This document shows, piece by piece, positions 1 to 7,071 of a stretch of 16,473 nucleotides of DNA. The DNA is from an uncultured Actinomyces sp. (GTDB taxonomy: Bacteria; Actinomycetota; Actinomycetes; Actinomycetales; Actinomycetaceae). Made by a program: the position numbers and the translations under genes. The number at the start of each line of letters is the position of its first letter. Position 1 is the first letter of the stretch. The notes under the pieces are model-generated. The model was not told the DNA's origin. It searched no databases and worked only from the letters and a program-made list of their open reading frames with translations. The stretch is taken from positions 1 through 16,473 of the forward strand of contig CALIZH010000400.1 of NCBI GenBank assembly GCA_938028585.1, read 5' to 3'.

Positions 1-1
1 A

Positions 2-748
2 TTGGCAAAGCTCCCTCCCGAGCATTGGAGCCATCGTAATGACCTTCTTTGGCCCACAGATCAATCCTGGGCTTTGATCGACGCCGCACTCACCCACGTC
101 GCTCTTCTCTTCCCATCTCCGATCATTCATATCGGTGGAGACGAATGTCGTTTCGAGGCCTGGGAAAACGATCACGCCTTGATGGATTCTCTAGCATCCC
201 AAGGAATTCACAGCGGACGTCAGCTCCAAGAATCCATGACTCGACGCACACTCGAAATCCTTCATTCTCTGGGTAAGCGCGCTGCCGGTTGGGATGAACT
301 CACCGAAATCGCCCCGGCAGATGTTCTTGATGACACTCTCATTATCGCGTGGCGAGGATTCGGTGAAGGGCCTCGTCGCGCAGCACTCTCTGGGCAACCC
401 TGGGTCTACGGATGCTGCGATCAGCTCTATCTCAATCGTCTGGCTGGAGAGGCCTCGGATGAACCGGCGGCAATGTTCGGGGTGATTACTCCCGAACGAA
501 TCCTCACTGTGGTCATGGAGGAGATCACACAGGCAGCCTCCGCGCCGATTGGCATTCAAAGTGCACTGTGGTGCGAATTCGTTCCCACGCGCGAGCAGTT
601 GTACTACCAGCTTTTCCCGCGTTTGCTTGCCGTCGCCGAAGTTGCCTGGCACGGTTTGTGCGCCTTTGACGAGGCCGAGCTTCGTGAGCGCATCCGTGCG
701 GAAATGCAGTGGTTGGCCGAACGAGGAATCTACGGCCGGAAAGCTTAA
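2..748 (+). CDS. Beta-N-acetylhexosaminidase (GH20), C-terminal part, cut by window start
   Basis: This is the 3' part of a glycoside hydrolase family 20 enzyme, which removes terminal N-acetylglucosamine or N-acetylgalactosamine residues by substrate-assisted catalysis. The visible 248 residues begin inside the catalytic barrel. HIGGDE at about residues 43-48 is the GH20 signature, and D47-E48 is the catalytic pair that positions the substrate acetamido group and acts as acid/base. Further barrel motifs are AGWDE (about 95-99) and SALWCEF (about 185-191), whose tryptophans usually line the -1 sugar pocket. The frame is open through base 2, so the true start and any signal peptide lie outside; the TTG at base 2 is just an internal codon. 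The stop is TAA at 746-748, six bases from the stop of the convergent hydrolase gene. The family call is secure. Substrate (host glycan, chitin or peptidoglycan fragments) cannot be told. Confidence 0.93.
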   Translation: MAKLPPEHWSHRNDLLWPTDQSWALIDAALTHVALLFPSPIIHIGGDECRFEAWENDHALMDSLASQGIHSGRQLQESMTRRTLEILHSLGKRAAGWDELTEIAPADVLDDTLIIAWRGFGEGPRRAALSGQPWVYGCCDQLYLNRLAGEASDEPAAMFGVITPERILTVVMEEITQAASAPIGIQSALWCEFVPTREQLYYQLFPRLLAVAEVAWHGLCAFDEAELRERIRAEMQWLAERGIYGRKA

Positions 749-754
749 CTTTCT

Positions 755-2467
755 CTACTGACGTTCCGAACGCGAAAGATTGTCGCGGATTGCTTGGCCG
801 ATCTTTTCGTGGGTATCATCCTGAATCCACCGTGAATCCAAGCCAAAGTGCGATCCCGCGTTTTTCTCATCCTCGCGAAGCCCTAAAATCGCTTCCCACA
901 GCGGAATGAGTTCTTCGTGATAGGTGTGCCCATGACCACCCGGAGCCGTACCCGCAACCGGCATATCGACGAGGACCTGAATGTAGGTCGCACCTCGCGT
1001 GTATTGCATATGGGGACTGACATCCCCATCAACCTTTTCTGAAATCCAGTCGGGCTTGTGCCACACTAACTCCGAATTCCACCAAACCACTGGATCCGAG
1101 GGGTGCTGAGCATAGACAACCCTGGGATAGTTCCAATCGCCGAGTTCGCGACCGTAAACATCTGACCATAGATTCTCTGGAACATTAACGAAACGTACGT
1201 GGCGGCCATTTGCAACAACGGGGGCAACCTCGGGACTGCCTCGGTGACGGATGGCGGTTAGTTCCGCGTGCATCGGCGTAAACGCAGGAGTTCCCACCCA
1301 GAGCGCACCATCAGTCCGACTTAAAACATCGACAATTCCCGAGAAGACATGTTGCGAGGCGTAGGCCCCTAAAGATTCTCCGCAGACGAAAAGTGCTGGC
1401 CTACGGTCTTCTGGAATCTCATCCACTGCGCGACGAATCGTTTCAAAGAGAATGACCGCTGCTTCTTCAGAAACATCCAGATCCGTCAGGAAATTAATCG
1501 AGGAAGGAACGAAGGAGTACTGCATCGAGGCCGTCGCACAATTCCCACGAGTCAAGTACTCCAGGGGTTGAACCTGCCATTCGTCAACCCATCCAGATCC
1601 CGTCGAAGTAGCAATCAAAATGACAGCGCGATCAAAAGCACCCGTCCGATGCAATTCTTCGACAACAAGATCAGCGGCACTTTGCAGGCTCTGTCCTTCT
1701 TCGGGCATCCCTGCATACACGCGAATGGGCTCCATAGCCGAGCAACCCGTAACGGCCTCGATATCGGCGCGGCTAGGACCTCGACCAAGAAAAACGCGGC
1801 CCTGCCCGCCCACGGCATGCCAGGAGGAACGCGACTGTGGCGAACCCGAACGCTCAGGCACCTGGGGCTGGACAATCCCCTTTGCCGTGCGGTTATTCAT
1901 CTTTCGCGCATGACGGGTGAAGAAATTAATACCCAGCTTCAGAAGAACTTGCGAGGTCAAGGCATACACAATGACGACAAGAATCAGCAGGGAGAGAGCC
2001 AGCGCGAAGACCATATGCATCCACTGGCTCAGAACACTAACAATTGCCCGGCCAATCCACTGTAGGCCCCAAGCAATACCGAGCAAAGCAAGCATCAGAA
2101 TGAAGGCGCAGAAAGTTCCCAAGAGGTATTCCCCCAAGGTCTCACCACGCATTCCGACCAGATGATTGGCACGCCTGCGCTCGCGATAGGACTGGAGCAA
2201 CCAGCGGAGGAACCACAAGAAGAACCCCAGCAGTAGTACAGCCCTAAAAGCAATCGATACCGATTGTGGAGCGGTAATCTCAACACCAAGCCTGGGCACA
2301 ACCAGGGCATAGAAACGCTGGATTGTCAGTCCAACGATGTAGCCAACAGCCGAGAGAACACCGGAGGCAACCGCGTGCCACTGCCACGATCGGGCAAGAA
2401 GAGAAGGCGAAACGGATACTCCGTACATGACCAGCGCGCCGACGACGCCAATGAGTGAAATATCCAC
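755..2467 (-). CDS. Membrane-anchored alpha/beta-hydrolase (Abhydrolase_9 type)
   Basis: With the GTG start chosen here the protein has 570 residues. The N-terminal 180 or so hold about five hydrophobic segments (near 2-25, 35-58, 68-91, 111-136 and 149-176). A polar linker with RSGSPQSRSS follows, then a cytoplasmic or surface hydrolase domain. The nucleophile elbow GESLGA puts the catalytic serine near residue 365. HPSDPVVWW (Asp about 458) and GGHGHTYHEE (His about 512-517) are likely to complete the triad. This layout matches the actinobacterial membrane alpha/beta-hydrolase family (Abhydrolase_9 with its own N-terminal domain), whose substrates are unknown; an esterase or lipase role is only inferred. 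An ATG at 2494 would overlap the methyltransferase stop as ATGA, but it lacks a ribosome site. The GTG at 2467 has AGGAGG six bases upstream, so I prefer it. It is the last gene of the apparent thiB-thiP-thiQ-methyltransferase run. Confidence 0.85.
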   Translation of the reverse strand: MDISLIGVVGALVMYGVSVSPSLLARSWQWHAVASGVLSAVGYIVGLTIQRFYALVVPRLGVEITAPQSVSIAFRAVLLLGFFLWFLRWLLQSYRERRRANHLVGMRGETLGEYLLGTFCAFILMLALLGIAWGLQWIGRAIVSVLSQWMHMVFALALSLLILVVIVYALTSQVLLKLGINFFTRHARKMNNRTAKGIVQPQVPERSGSPQSRSSWHAVGGQGRVFLGRGPSRADIEAVTGCSAMEPIRVYAGMPEEGQSLQSAADLVVEELHRTGAFDRAVILIATSTGSGWVDEWQVQPLEYLTRGNCATASMQYSFVPSSINFLTDLDVSEEAAVILFETIRRAVDEIPEDRRPALFVCGESLGAYASQHVFSGIVDVLSRTDGALWVGTPAFTPMHAELTAIRHRGSPEVAPVVANGRHVRFVNVPENLWSDVYGRELGDWNYPRVVYAQHPSDPVVWWNSELVWHKPDWISEKVDGDVSPHMQYTRGATYIQVLVDMPVAGTAPGGHGHTYHEELIPLWEAILGLREDEKNAGSHFGLDSRWIQDDTHEKIGQAIRDNLSRSERQ

Positions 2468-2473
2468 ATGCCA

Positions 2474-2479
2474 CCTCCT
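2474..2479 (-). promoter_or_regulatory. Strong ribosome binding site AGGAGG for the alpha/beta-hydrolase
   Basis: On the minus strand AGGAGG lies six bases before GTG at 2467-2465. It falls inside the reading frame that would start at ATG 2494, so it argues for the GTG as the real start and for efficient independent initiation at the end of the operon. Confidence 0.7.
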
Positions 2480-2490
2480 CTGGGTATGTC

Positions 2491-3225
2491 TCATTCTGCC
2501 CGATCTGCAACCCAGACGAGCGTGAAATAGGGCAGTTTCACAGTGGACTGAGGCTCAAAGCCCAAATGCTCATACAGGTACCACCGCAGATTCTCTTGCA
2601 TTTTTTCACGCCCCGCAGCAGTGGAGCGCAAGTAGGACGAGCGCGTTGTCCCCAGCTCCATAATGGCTTCGGGGGTCATGGAATCATTCCAATCGAAACG
2701 ATTCAATACCGGTTGGGACCAGTGCTCACCCACGGTCGGAGGACGATCGGGACGGTGAACATCACCCGAACGCATAATTCTCGTGAGCCTGTGAACCCAT
2801 GGGATTGTCACATCCAGTTGATTCCACACAATCATCAACTGCCCACCGGGACGCACAATTCTGTGCATTTCCTGCCCCGCTGCCTGCGGATCCACCCAAT
2901 GCCACGATTGTGCGAATACGGCGCGATCGACACTCGCATCCGGCAGCCCAGTTGCTTCAGCGCAGGCATCAACGACCTGCACATTCTGATCGTGTCCCAG
3001 GAGCGTCACCAGTTGTTCGCGCATCGCCTGAGCTGGCTCAACCGCGATCACCTTCGCCCCGCGCTCAAGAAGCTCCGCGGTCAGTTTTCCCGTTCCCGCA
3101 CCGATATCCGCAATGGTGATTTCCGAGGCCTTCTCCCCCGCGAGAATCGTATCGATCGCCTGACGCGGGTAGCTTGGACGAACAGCACCATAGGAATCTG
3201 TCGCGTGTTGAAAGGGATTGGTCAC
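2491..3225 (-). CDS. Class I SAM-dependent methyltransferase
   Basis: The 244-residue protein has the Rossmann-like methyltransferase fold. Motif I, IADIGAGTGKLT (about residues 38-49), binds S-adenosylmethionine. An acidic residue follows at the end of strand 2 (VIAVEP, about 59-64). VDRAVFAQSWHWVDP (about 98-112) is typical of the small-molecule methyltransferases of the Methyltransf_11/25 group. The N-terminal HATDSYGAVRPSYP segment is also common in this subgroup. The acceptor substrate cannot be predicted. The GTG start at 3225 lies nine bases after the thiQ stop, and the TGA at 2491-2493 overlaps the alternative ATG of the hydrolase, so it appears to be read as part of the thiamine transporter operon. 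No good Shine-Dalgarno is visible before the GTG, which suggests coupling to thiQ. A role in thiamine metabolism is possible but unsupported by sequence. Confidence 0.85.
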   Translation of the reverse strand: MTNPFQHATDSYGAVRPSYPRQAIDTILAGEKASEITIADIGAGTGKLTAELLERGAKVIAVEPAQAMREQLVTLLGHDQNVQVVDACAEATGLPDASVDRAVFAQSWHWVDPQAAGQEMHRIVRPGGQLMIVWNQLDVTIPWVHRLTRIMRSGDVHRPDRPPTVGEHWSQPVLNRFDWNDSMTPEAIMELGTTRSSYLRSTAAGREKMQENLRWYLYEHLGFEPQSTVKLPYFTLVWVADRAE

Positions 3226-3234
3226 GAGTGAAGC

Positions 3235-4164
3235 CTAGTGGATTGTCCCCCGAGATGCCCGGACCTGAACCCGCTGGCCAACAGAAGGGATCGGATGACC
3301 GAAAGGAACTCGCATCAACTCTGGTTCTGCACTAGAAGAAGATTCCAGCTGAACGGGAATCACAGAGAATCCCCGACCGCGACTCAGCACAGTACCGCAC
3401 ACAAGCGCCCAGAGCTCACCTTCTGTGCCAGCAAGCTCCAGTTCTTCCTTCTCGACTCCCAAAAAGCGCGCCACTTCCATGTCTCCCGGGTTCTCCCACA
3501 CGGCCTCGGGAGTATCAAGGCGACGAAGATGCCCGGCGATCATCACGCCAATCTGGTCGGCAACGGTAAAAGCCTCATCCTGGTCATGGGTGACGTAAAT
3601 GCTCGTGATTCCTTCGCCGGTAATGATCTCGCGCAACTCGACTGACAAACTTTCACGCATCGAACGATCTAGCGCGGAAAGCGGTTCATCCAAGAGAAGG
3701 AGACGAGGCCGTGGGGCCAAAGCACGAGCCAAGGCCACTCGCTGCGCCTGGCCTCCCGACAGAGAATCGATACTTCGCGGACCAAAACCTTCCAAACCGA
3801 CAATCTCTAAAACCTCTGCAACACGCGCAGAGCGTTCGGAGGCGGCAAGAGCGCACAGGCCGTAGGCGACATTTCCTTCGACACTGCGATGCGGAAAGAG
3901 CTGTCCGTCCTGGAACATCAAGCCAAAACCACGCCTATACGTAGGCGTGTGAAGAATTGACTGTCCGGCCCATTGAATATCGCCCTGCTGGGGACGTTCA
4001 AGGCCCGCGATTGCGCGCAACAAAGTCGACTTTCCACATCCACTTGGGCCGAGAAGCGCAGTGATTTGACCGGACCTAAGAGAGAAAGAGACACCATCTA
4101 CTGCACGGAAAGAACCGTAATCAACGCTCACATCGATGCACTCTAAAGCCGTCGAATCGGTCAT
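3235..4164 (-). CDS. thiQ: Thiamine ABC transporter, ATP-binding protein ThiQ
   Basis: This is the ATPase subunit that powers thiamine/TPP import with ThiP and ThiB. With the ATG at 4164 it has 309 residues. Walker A GPSGCGKS is at about 39-46, the Q-loop glutamine at 85 (FQD), signature LSGGQ at 135-139, Walker B LLLLDEP at 155-161 and the switch histidine at 193 (VTHDQDE). The start overlaps the thiP stop as ATGA, with GGAG seven bases upstream; longer in-frame starts up to 4245 would run deep into thiP and are unlikely. Compared with E. coli ThiQ (232 residues) it has about 75 extra C-terminal residues resembling the TOBE-like region of CUT1/FbpC-type ATPases, so the domain layout is closer to iron/polyamine importer ATPases. 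Specificity for thiamine is inferred from ThiB and the riboswitch, not from the ATPase itself. Confidence 0.9.
   Translation of the reverse strand: MTDSTALECIDVSVDYGSFRAVDGVSFSLRSGQITALLGPSGCGKSTLLRAIAGLERPQQGDIQWAGQSILHTPTYRRGFGLMFQDGQLFPHRSVEGNVAYGLCALAASERSARVAEVLEIVGLEGFGPRSIDSLSGGQAQRVALARALAPRPRLLLLDEPLSALDRSMRESLSVELREIITGEGITSIYVTHDQDEAFTVADQIGVMIAGHLRRLDTPEAVWENPGDMEVARFLGVEKEELELAGTEGELWALVCGTVLSRGRGFSVIPVQLESSSSAEPELMRVPFGHPIPSVGQRVQVRASRGTIH
3930..3949 (-). repeat. 8-bp perfect inverted repeat inside thiQ
   Basis: CACGCCTA (3930-3937) and TAGGCGTG (3942-3949) are exact reverse complements separated by four bases. In thiQ mRNA this would form a compact hairpin within the codons for HTPTYRRG, just before the Q-loop. 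It may be chance, since the codons are constrained, but a fully paired 8-bp stem with a 4-base loop is notable inside a coding region. Confidence 0.5.
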
Positions 4165-5828
4165 AGCCTGTCTCCAATCTCTGCAGGACGCAGCCATTCC
4201 ATACAGGTAATCAGCAGTGCACACACTGCGGCAAGAAGAACACAAGAAGCCATCGCCACGCCCTGATCTAAGGCGTCAGGGCGCGAAATCAAACGGTAGA
4301 TGACCACGGGAAGCGTGACTGCATCCCCCTTTGCGAGGAAAGAGGTCGCACCAAATTCACCCAATGACGTCGCAATCGCAAAACCCGCAGCGATACCCAC
4401 GGAGCGCACCAAGACCGGACCATCAATTGTTGCCAAAACTCGAGAATCGCTGGCGCCCAAACTTGCCGCGGCTTCGCGGAGTCGGGGGTTAATTGCTCGC
4501 AAAGAGGGCGCGATCAGGCGAACGACCAGAGGAAGAGCAACGACGGCCTGCGCACAGGGCACCAGGATCCAGGAACTGCGCAGATCCAGAGGCGGGCGAT
4601 TCATGGTGATGAGGAATCCAAAACCAACCGTCACGGCAGAAACACCCAAAGGAAGCATGAAGATGCTTTCCACCAAAGCTAATGCACTTTGTCCCACTCG
4701 TGAACGGGGATGGCGCGTTACAAGAAGAACCACGCAAACGCCCACGCTTAAAGCAATAACCATTGCGACAAGGGCGACAAGAAGCGAATGTCCCAAAGCC
4801 TGCAGGGGTGAGACACGAAGAGCGGGGGTGAAGGAAGAATCTGCCAACTTCGCGTAGTGCTCAAAGGTTAAACGGCCTCGTCGGTGAAGGGAACGCCACA
4901 CCAGCGCGGCCAGGGGCAGAAGGACAAGCACGCAAATAACAAAACCGCTGAAAACCAGTGCCCACAGATCTCCCGTGCTCACGGACCTCTCTGCCCGAGG
5001 CCTGCCCAAAGTTGCCGCGTTCTTCCCACGTCTGCGCGCGGCCTCGGCAATGATCAAGGACAGTGCAATGACGACTAACTGAACAATGGACAGCACCGAG
5101 GCGCTGCGAAGATCCAAGAATTGGGTGGTAAGCATGTAGATCTCGGACTCGACGGTCGTGAGTTTCGAACCGCCCAAAATCAACACAATCCCGAAGGAAG
5201 TTGCGCAATACAAGAAGACCAACGAGGCCGCAGAGGCGATCGCGGGAAGGAGCGCCGGAAGGGTGACACTCAGGAAAACTCGGCGTGGAGGAGCCCCCAG
5301 ACATGAGGCGACCTGAGCGGGACGCTCATCTAATTGGGACCAAAAACTACCAACATTGCGCACAACCAGCGAGTAATTGAAAAACACCATTGCTGCGACG
5401 ACCGCGGTCATCGTGCCATCCAGCCCCAAGAAGCCTAGCCACCCCTGAGGTGCAAGAAGAGAGCGAAAAGCAACACCCACAACGACTGTGGGCAGAACGA
5501 AGGGCACCGAAATGACTGCGCGAAGGAATCGACGTCCGGGGAAACGACAGCAGTACAGGGCGTAGGCGCCCGGAATCCCCAGAATCAACGAAAAAGTCGT
5601 ACCCAGAAGAGCCATCCACAGGGTGCGGCCAATGACTTTCCAGGTTCGAGAAGCCCCCAAAAGCTCACCTAAGCCCGAAAGGTCAATTCCACCGCCATCA
5701 GCACTAAATCCCTGAGCGATGAGAGTCGCCGCTGGCCAGGCAAAAAACAGCGTAAGAAACGCCAGGGGGACGCCGAGGGCCACTGCCCCGGCGCCCACCC
5801 TAAGCGCACGCTGCCGAAAATCTGTCAC
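4161..5828 (-). CDS. thiP: Thiamine ABC transporter, fused permease ThiP
   Basis: ThiP forms the membrane channel of the thiamine importer. The protein has 555 residues from the GTG at 5828 and consists of two homologous binding-protein-dependent permease halves fused in one chain, as in E. coli ThiP, which is of similar length. Each half has about six hydrophobic segments. The cytoplasmic coupling (EAA-type) loops are seen as VASCLGA (about 173-179) in the first half and EAAASLGA (about 452-459) in the second; these contact ThiQ. A charged linker (RRRGKNAATLGRPRAERS) separates the halves. The GTG start overlaps the thiB TGA as GTGA, so translation is probably coupled; a TTG at 5861 is the only longer option and would overlap thiB by 37 bases. 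The stop overlaps the thiQ start. Family call is secure; substrate is inferred from neighbours. Confidence 0.92.
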   Translation of the reverse strand: MTDFRQRALRVGAGAVALGVPLAFLTLFFAWPAATLIAQGFSADGGGIDLSGLGELLGASRTWKVIGRTLWMALLGTTFSLILGIPGAYALYCCRFPGRRFLRAVISVPFVLPTVVVGVAFRSLLAPQGWLGFLGLDGTMTAVVAAMVFFNYSLVVRNVGSFWSQLDERPAQVASCLGAPPRRVFLSVTLPALLPAIASAASLVFLYCATSFGIVLILGGSKLTTVESEIYMLTTQFLDLRSASVLSIVQLVVIALSLIIAEAARRRGKNAATLGRPRAERSVSTGDLWALVFSGFVICVLVLLPLAALVWRSLHRRGRLTFEHYAKLADSSFTPALRVSPLQALGHSLLVALVAMVIALSVGVCVVLLVTRHPRSRVGQSALALVESIFMLPLGVSAVTVGFGFLITMNRPPLDLRSSWILVPCAQAVVALPLVVRLIAPSLRAINPRLREAAASLGASDSRVLATIDGPVLVRSVGIAAGFAIATSLGEFGATSFLAKGDAVTLPVVIYRLISRPDALDQGVAMASCVLLAAVCALLITCMEWLRPAEIGDRL

Positions 5829-6910
5829 CCAAGAACCGTTTCTTGCCAGGTCTTGAGCCAAGCAGTCGAGTTCTTCTCAACCTCCTGAGGATCAACACGC
5901 AGGGGCTTATCGGCCAGAGGGCCAAACTTTTGCAGGGCCTCGGGTGCCTGACCCTTGTAGGGGTGCATGTAGGTTGCCTTCGAAATTGCGCTCTGGACTT
6001 CATCAGAGAGCAGGAATTCGATGAACTTCTTTGCTCCTTCGGGGTTCTTCGCACCCTTGAGGACACCGGCATATTCAACCTGGCGGAAGCAGGTATCGGT
6101 GATGACACCGGTCGAGCTTTCGGTTCCTGCATCATTGACCGCATAGGCAGGAGAGGAACCGTAGGACACCATCATGGGGTAGCTGCCCTTGCCTTCACCA
6201 GCGCTGTAGTCAACGTTGAATGCCTGCGACCAGCCCTCGGTGATCTTCACGCCGTTGTCCTTGAGTGACTTCCAGTACTGGGCGTACCCATCGGGACCAA
6301 ACTTTGCAATCGTCGCCAGCATGAATGCCATTCCCGGAGTTGACGATGCCGGGTTCATGGCGACAAGCATGTCCTTGTATTGAGGCTTCGCCAGGTCTTC
6401 GAAGCTTGTCGGCACGGCAAGCTGGTGGTCGGCGAACCACTTCTTGTCGTAGTTCACGCAGACATCGCCGCGATCGATGGGAACCAGACCGGGTTCGCCC
6501 TGGAAATTGTCATCTGCGTTGGGCGAGGTGATATGTGCATCCTCGATGATTCCCTGACCGCCAATACGGGTTGAAACCGTATTATCTAGGCCGAAAACTG
6601 CGTCTCCCAGGGGTGAATCCTTGGTAAGAACCAGCTGATTGGCCAGCTCCCCACCGTTACCGATCGCTTGGATTTTCGCAGTAATTCCGGTCTTCTCATG
6701 GAACTTGTCCAGAAGGTCTTGGGGGAAGTCGAATGAATCGTAGGCAAGAATAGTGACACTTTGATCACCCTGTGCCGAGGCCGTGCCAGCCTGCGTTGCG
6801 GCACCATCCTGGCTGCTTCCCGCGCAAGCTGCAAGAGAGCTTGCTGCAACCAAAAATGTCACAGTTGATGCGATCAAACGGACGCGACGATGCGCCGAAA
6901 AAGTAGACAT
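5825..6910 (-). CDS. thiB: Thiamine ABC transporter substrate-binding lipoprotein ThiB
   Basis: ThiB captures thiamine or its phosphates outside the membrane and delivers them to ThiP. The 361-residue protein starts with a lipoprotein signal peptide: RRVR, a hydrophobic stretch, then lipobox LAAC with the lipidated cysteine at residue 29. It resembles E. coli TbpA/ThiB through FGLDNT (about 107-112), the SSTPGM segment, the ITEGWSQAF segment and VSYGSSPAYAV, which in that family surround the thiamine site. The ATG at 6910 is chosen because GGAGG (6917-6921) lies six bases upstream; the ATG at 6916 directly abuts that site and would be too close. The gene follows a TPP riboswitch, so it should be shut off when thiamine pyrophosphate is plentiful. 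It is the first gene of the thiBPQ run and overlaps thiP by four bases. Confidence 0.94.
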   Translation of the reverse strand: MSTFSAHRRVRLIASTVTFLVAASSLAACAGSSQDGAATQAGTASAQGDQSVTILAYDSFDFPQDLLDKFHEKTGITAKIQAIGNGGELANQLVLTKDSPLGDAVFGLDNTVSTRIGGQGIIEDAHITSPNADDNFQGEPGLVPIDRGDVCVNYDKKWFADHQLAVPTSFEDLAKPQYKDMLVAMNPASSTPGMAFMLATIAKFGPDGYAQYWKSLKDNGVKITEGWSQAFNVDYSAGEGKGSYPMMVSYGSSPAYAVNDAGTESSTGVITDTCFRQVEYAGVLKGAKNPEGAKKFIEFLLSDEVQSAISKATYMHPYKGQAPEALQKFGPLADKPLRVDPQEVEKNSTAWLKTWQETVLG

Positions 6911-6916
6911 TTTCAT

Positions 6917-6921
6917 CCTCC
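6917..6921 (-). promoter_or_regulatory. Ribosome binding site of thiB (GGAGG)
   Basis: GGAGG on the minus strand lies six bases before ATG 6910, which fixes that codon as the thiB start. It can also pair with CCTCC at 6931-6935, see the leader entry. Confidence 0.75.
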
Positions 6922-6956
6922 GCTAATGGTGGAGGGCTGGACCACCTCGGGGGAGG
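6917..6956 (-). promoter_or_regulatory. Possible expression platform of the TPP riboswitch (Shine-Dalgarno sequestering region)
   Basis: Between the aptamer and thiB the transcript can fold in two exclusive ways. CCTCC (6931-6935) can pair with the thiB Shine-Dalgarno GGAGG (6917-6921) across a nine-base loop, hiding it. Alternatively GGTGG (6942-6946) can pair with CCACC (6928-6932), which uses part of the same CCTCCACC block and frees the Shine-Dalgarno. CCTC (6953-6956) can further pair with GAGG (6945-6948). No U-rich tail follows any hairpin, so control of translation is more likely than control of transcription. Stems are short (4-5 bp); this is my reading, not a computed fold. Confidence 0.45.
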
Positions 6957-6970
6957 CAGTCTGGAGATTG

Positions 6971-7051
6971 CGACTTCCTACGCCGGCATAATCCGGATCA
7001 GGTGTAAGGGTCTGCATTCGCACTCTCAGCCCACGGTGGGCTCCCCTGTCT
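6971..7051 (-). ncRNA. TPP riboswitch (THI element)
   Basis: The minus strand carries the conserved thiamine pyrophosphate aptamer. In order it shows GGGGAGCC, the variable P3 hairpin GCCCA/TGGGC (7029-7041), CTGAGAG (7023-7029), GACCCTT, CTGATCCGGAT (6991-7001), the small CCGG/CCGG hairpin (6983-6996) and GGCGTAGGAAGTC at the 3' end. CTGAGA recognises the pyrimidine ring side and GCGTAGG-type bases help bind the pyrophosphate in known aptamers. It lies about 60 bases before thiB and should repress thiBPQ and perhaps the genes behind them when TPP is bound. It begins about 20 bases after the cycA stop codon on the same strand. Confidence 0.96.
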
Positions 7052-7060
7052 TACTCAGCA

Positions 7061-7066
7061 AGCATA
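7061..7066 (-). promoter_or_regulatory. Weak -10 candidate for the thiBPQ transcript
   Basis: TATGCT on the minus strand would start transcription about ten bases before the aptamer. No acceptable -35 hexamer lies 16-18 bases upstream, so it is a guess. The hexamer lies just after the cycA stop codon, and its upstream half would lie within cycA. Confidence 0.2.
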
Positions 7067-7071
7067 GCGCA

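Noticed and set aside
738..754. Hairpin GGAAAG/CTTTCT at the junction of the hexosaminidase and hydrolase stops
   Set aside because: The stem is five to six weak pairs with no T-run on either strand, so a bidirectional terminator cannot be supported.
2455..3231. A 258-codon open frame on the plus strand opposite the methyltransferase
   Set aside because: The translation is rich in His, Pro and Arg with no domain, while the minus strand encodes a clear SAM-binding motif.
4164..4245. Longer ThiQ starting at 4245
   Set aside because: The extra 27 residues (MCSSCRSVCTADY onward) are antifamily in character and overlap the end of thiP; the ATG at 4164 has a Shine-Dalgarno and an ATGA overlap.
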